DNA of 13,868 bases from Candidatus Mnemosynella bozhongmuii (GTDB lineage Archaea > Halobacteriota > Archaeoglobi > Mnemosynellales > Mnemosynellaceae). Of this stretch, positions 12,635 through 13,868 are shown in pieces (within the stretch, counting starts at the first letter, position 1; each line of letters begins with the position of its first letter). The notes under the pieces are model-generated. The model was not told where the DNA came from, ran no database searches, and saw only the letters and a program-made list of their open reading frames with translations. The translations under genes and the position numbers were made by a program. Location: contig JACIWD010000126.1 in the NCBI GenBank assembly GCA_014361165.1, positions 1 through 13,868 of the forward strand, in the 5' to 3' direction.

Positions 12635-13750
12635 ATGAGCGATATCCTGATGAGGGATGAGACTCTTTTCAAGAATCCGGAAGTCTTCGAGTTAGATTAT
12701 CTTCCGGATGTTCTTCTGTATCGCGATTCCCAGCTCCAGTCTCTGAGATTCGGAATACTTCCGGCTCTGAGAGGCCTCTCACCCCTAAATTCCATCCTTA
12801 TTGGACCTCCCGCAACCGGAAAAACCTCTGCTGTGAAGTTCATTTTCAGGGAGCTTGAAGAGACAGAGGTTCTCAAAGCCTATGTGAACTGCAATGTCGA
12901 TCACACGAGACATCTGATCCTTTCCCACATTTTCAAAGAGATTTTCGGATTTCAGCCTCCTCTCTCGGGAGTCTCCTTCACCCAGCTTTTTGAGAAGGTG
13001 ATGAAAAAAATAAGTGAGCTCAGGAGACCTCTGATAGTGGCTCTCGATGATATAAACGCTCTTCTCGAAGCGAGAGAACTTGATGACACTGTTAACTCTC
13101 TTCTCAGGGCAGGAGAGGTTTTTGAGGGTCTGAAAGTGGGAGTGATCCTGGTTGCAAGCGAGATTGATTTCAGGAGAATGATGAGCTCAAGAACTTCCTC
13201 CATCCTTCAGGCTCAGGAAATAGTTTTTCCACCCTATACAAAAGATGAGATCAGAGGAATTCTGAAGAGAAGAGTGGAACTCGGGCTTTATCCCGGAGTC
13301 ATGAACGATGAAATTCTTGAGAGGATAGTTGAGGAGACCGAGAAAGCAGGAGATCTGAGGCTCGGAATAGGGATGATAAAATTCTCGGCTCTTCACGCAG
13401 AAAGAAATGCAAGAAGAAGGATAACCGAGGAGGATCTTGAATTTGCATTGAGTCAGTCTCAGAAGAATATTTTTGCGTCAATTCTGAGAAATCTCGGGAA
13501 GAACGAGCTCCTGATTTTAAAGAAGATTGTGGAGTCTGATAAGGAGGTTGTAAGCTCTGGAGAGCTCTACAGGATGGTCTCCGAAGAGGGTAAAATGGGA
13601 TACACAACCTTTTACGAATATCTGAACAAACTTGACAATCTGAGAATCATACACATGGACTTCACGGGAAGAGGGAAAAGAGGTAGGACAAGAAACATAA
13701 GGTTGAGATATCCCAGAGAACTTCTCCGGGAATCCCTCGATCTGTTATAA
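12635..13750 (+). CDS. Orc1/Cdc6 family replication initiator (divergent paralogue)
   Basis: An AAA+ ATPase of the archaeal origin-recognition family, 371 residues. Walker A is GPPATGKT (57-64). Walker B reads LIVALDDIN (133-141), with Asp138-Asp139 where most members have Asp-Glu. The sensor-1 strand ILVASEID (171-178) lacks an obvious asparagine. An arginine-finger-like SSR is at 184-186, then FPPYTKDEI (198-206), and the sensor-2 segment AGDLRLGIGMIKFSALHAE (238-256) has Arg242. Residues of about 285-360 form the winged-helix DNA-binding domain, with a basic wing GRGKRGRTR (345-353). These changes suggest a secondary paralogue, not the main initiator, perhaps with altered ATP hydrolysis. 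I see no ORB-like repeats in the short gaps on either side. Confidence 0.9.
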   Translation: MSDILMRDETLFKNPEVFELDYLPDVLLYRDSQLQSLRFGILPALRGLSPLNSILIGPPATGKTSAVKFIFRELEETEVLKAYVNCNVDHTRHLILSHIFKEIFGFQPPLSGVSFTQLFEKVMKKISELRRPLIVALDDINALLEARELDDTVNSLLRAGEVFEGLKVGVILVASEIDFRRMMSSRTSSILQAQEIVFPPYTKDEIRGILKRRVELGLYPGVMNDEILERIVEETEKAGDLRLGIGMIKFSALHAERNARRRITEEDLEFALSQSQKNIFASILRNLGKNELLILKKIVESDKEVVSSGELYRMVSEEGKMGYTTFYEYLNKLDNLRIIHMDFTGRGKRGRTRNIRLRYPRELLRESLDLL

Positions 13751-13815
13751 TTTCTTCTAACAAACCAGGAACATTTATCTTCGCTGAACCCGTAAATCAT
13801 TCCGGGTGAAGAATT

Positions 13816-13868
13816 ATGAGAAAAGAGATTGCAATTGGAATTGTTTTGCTGACCCTTCTATCTGCAGC
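13816..13868 (+). CDS. Start of an exported or membrane protein (cut by window edge)
   Basis: Only the first 17 codons are present. They read MRKEIAIGIVLLTLLSA, a short basic start followed by a hydrophobic run, as in a signal peptide or first membrane helix. GGGTGA lies six nt before the ATG, and an AT-rich ACATTTATC around 13769-13777 may be the TATA box. Nothing can be said about function. Confidence 0.6.
   Translation, partial: MRKEIAIGIVLLTLLSA

Overview
The window looks like part of a chromosome from a hyperthermophilic euryarchaeon, most likely of the Archaeoglobales. The support is a tail-less HMfB-type histone, an Orc1/Cdc6 initiator, archaeal Nob1 and Dph2, an archaeal-type MfnA decarboxylase, TATA-box promoters, GGAGGTGA-type ribosome binding sites, and a 30-bp CRISPR repeat that I recall as the Archaeoglobus fulgidus type. 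Assignment below the order level cannot be made from the sequence.

Layout. Bases 1-276 are the leader-proximal end of a CRISPR array: four identical repeats, with the array running off the left edge. Its probable leader lies to its right, so transcription goes leftward. Bases 277-649 hold no clear gene but contain three perfect inverted repeats, TATA-like boxes and one doubtful 30-codon ORF. From 3971 down to 650 runs a tight leftward operon, DUF116 - mobA - RimK-like ATP-grasp ligase - panE - small multidrug export family membrane protein. Three of its junctions are 4-bp ATGA overlaps and the fourth is an overlap of about 50 bp. Divergent from it are larB, sppA and a 43-residue double-CxxC protein. 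The histone gene then converges on that small gene. Next come nob1 (rightward), serA (leftward, tail-to-tail with nob1 with an 11-bp overlap), and divergently mfnA-dph2 (4-bp overlap). These are followed by a K+-independent-type membrane pyrophosphatase gene (hppA), an orc1/cdc6 paralogue, and the first 17 codons of an exported or membrane protein cut by the window edge.

How the genes work together. Much of the window is cofactor and housekeeping metabolism. panE (pantoate branch) and mfnA (beta-alanine or tyramine) can both feed CoA or methanofuran. mobA serves molybdenum/tungsten pterin enzymes. The ATP-grasp ligase resembles the enzymes that add glutamate to F420 or tetrahydromethanopterin. 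larB makes the nickel-pincer nucleotide precursor. serA opens serine synthesis. nob1 and dph2 act on the ribosome and on elongation factor 2. Histone and Orc1 act on DNA. HppA couples pyrophosphate hydrolysis to ion pumping.

Most first genes of transcription units (DUF116, larB, nob1, serA, orc1) have a TATA-like box about 24-28 nt before the start codon and no ribosome binding site, which suggests leaderless mRNAs. Histone, hppA and the last partial gene have clear ribosome binding sites. I found no cas genes, tRNA, rRNA, transposon or prophage. The least ordinary parts are the CRISPR end with its palindrome-rich leader flank, the small double-CxxC gene, the DUF116 cofactor operon, and the divergent Orc1 paralogue. 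None of these is clearly a new system on sequence alone.
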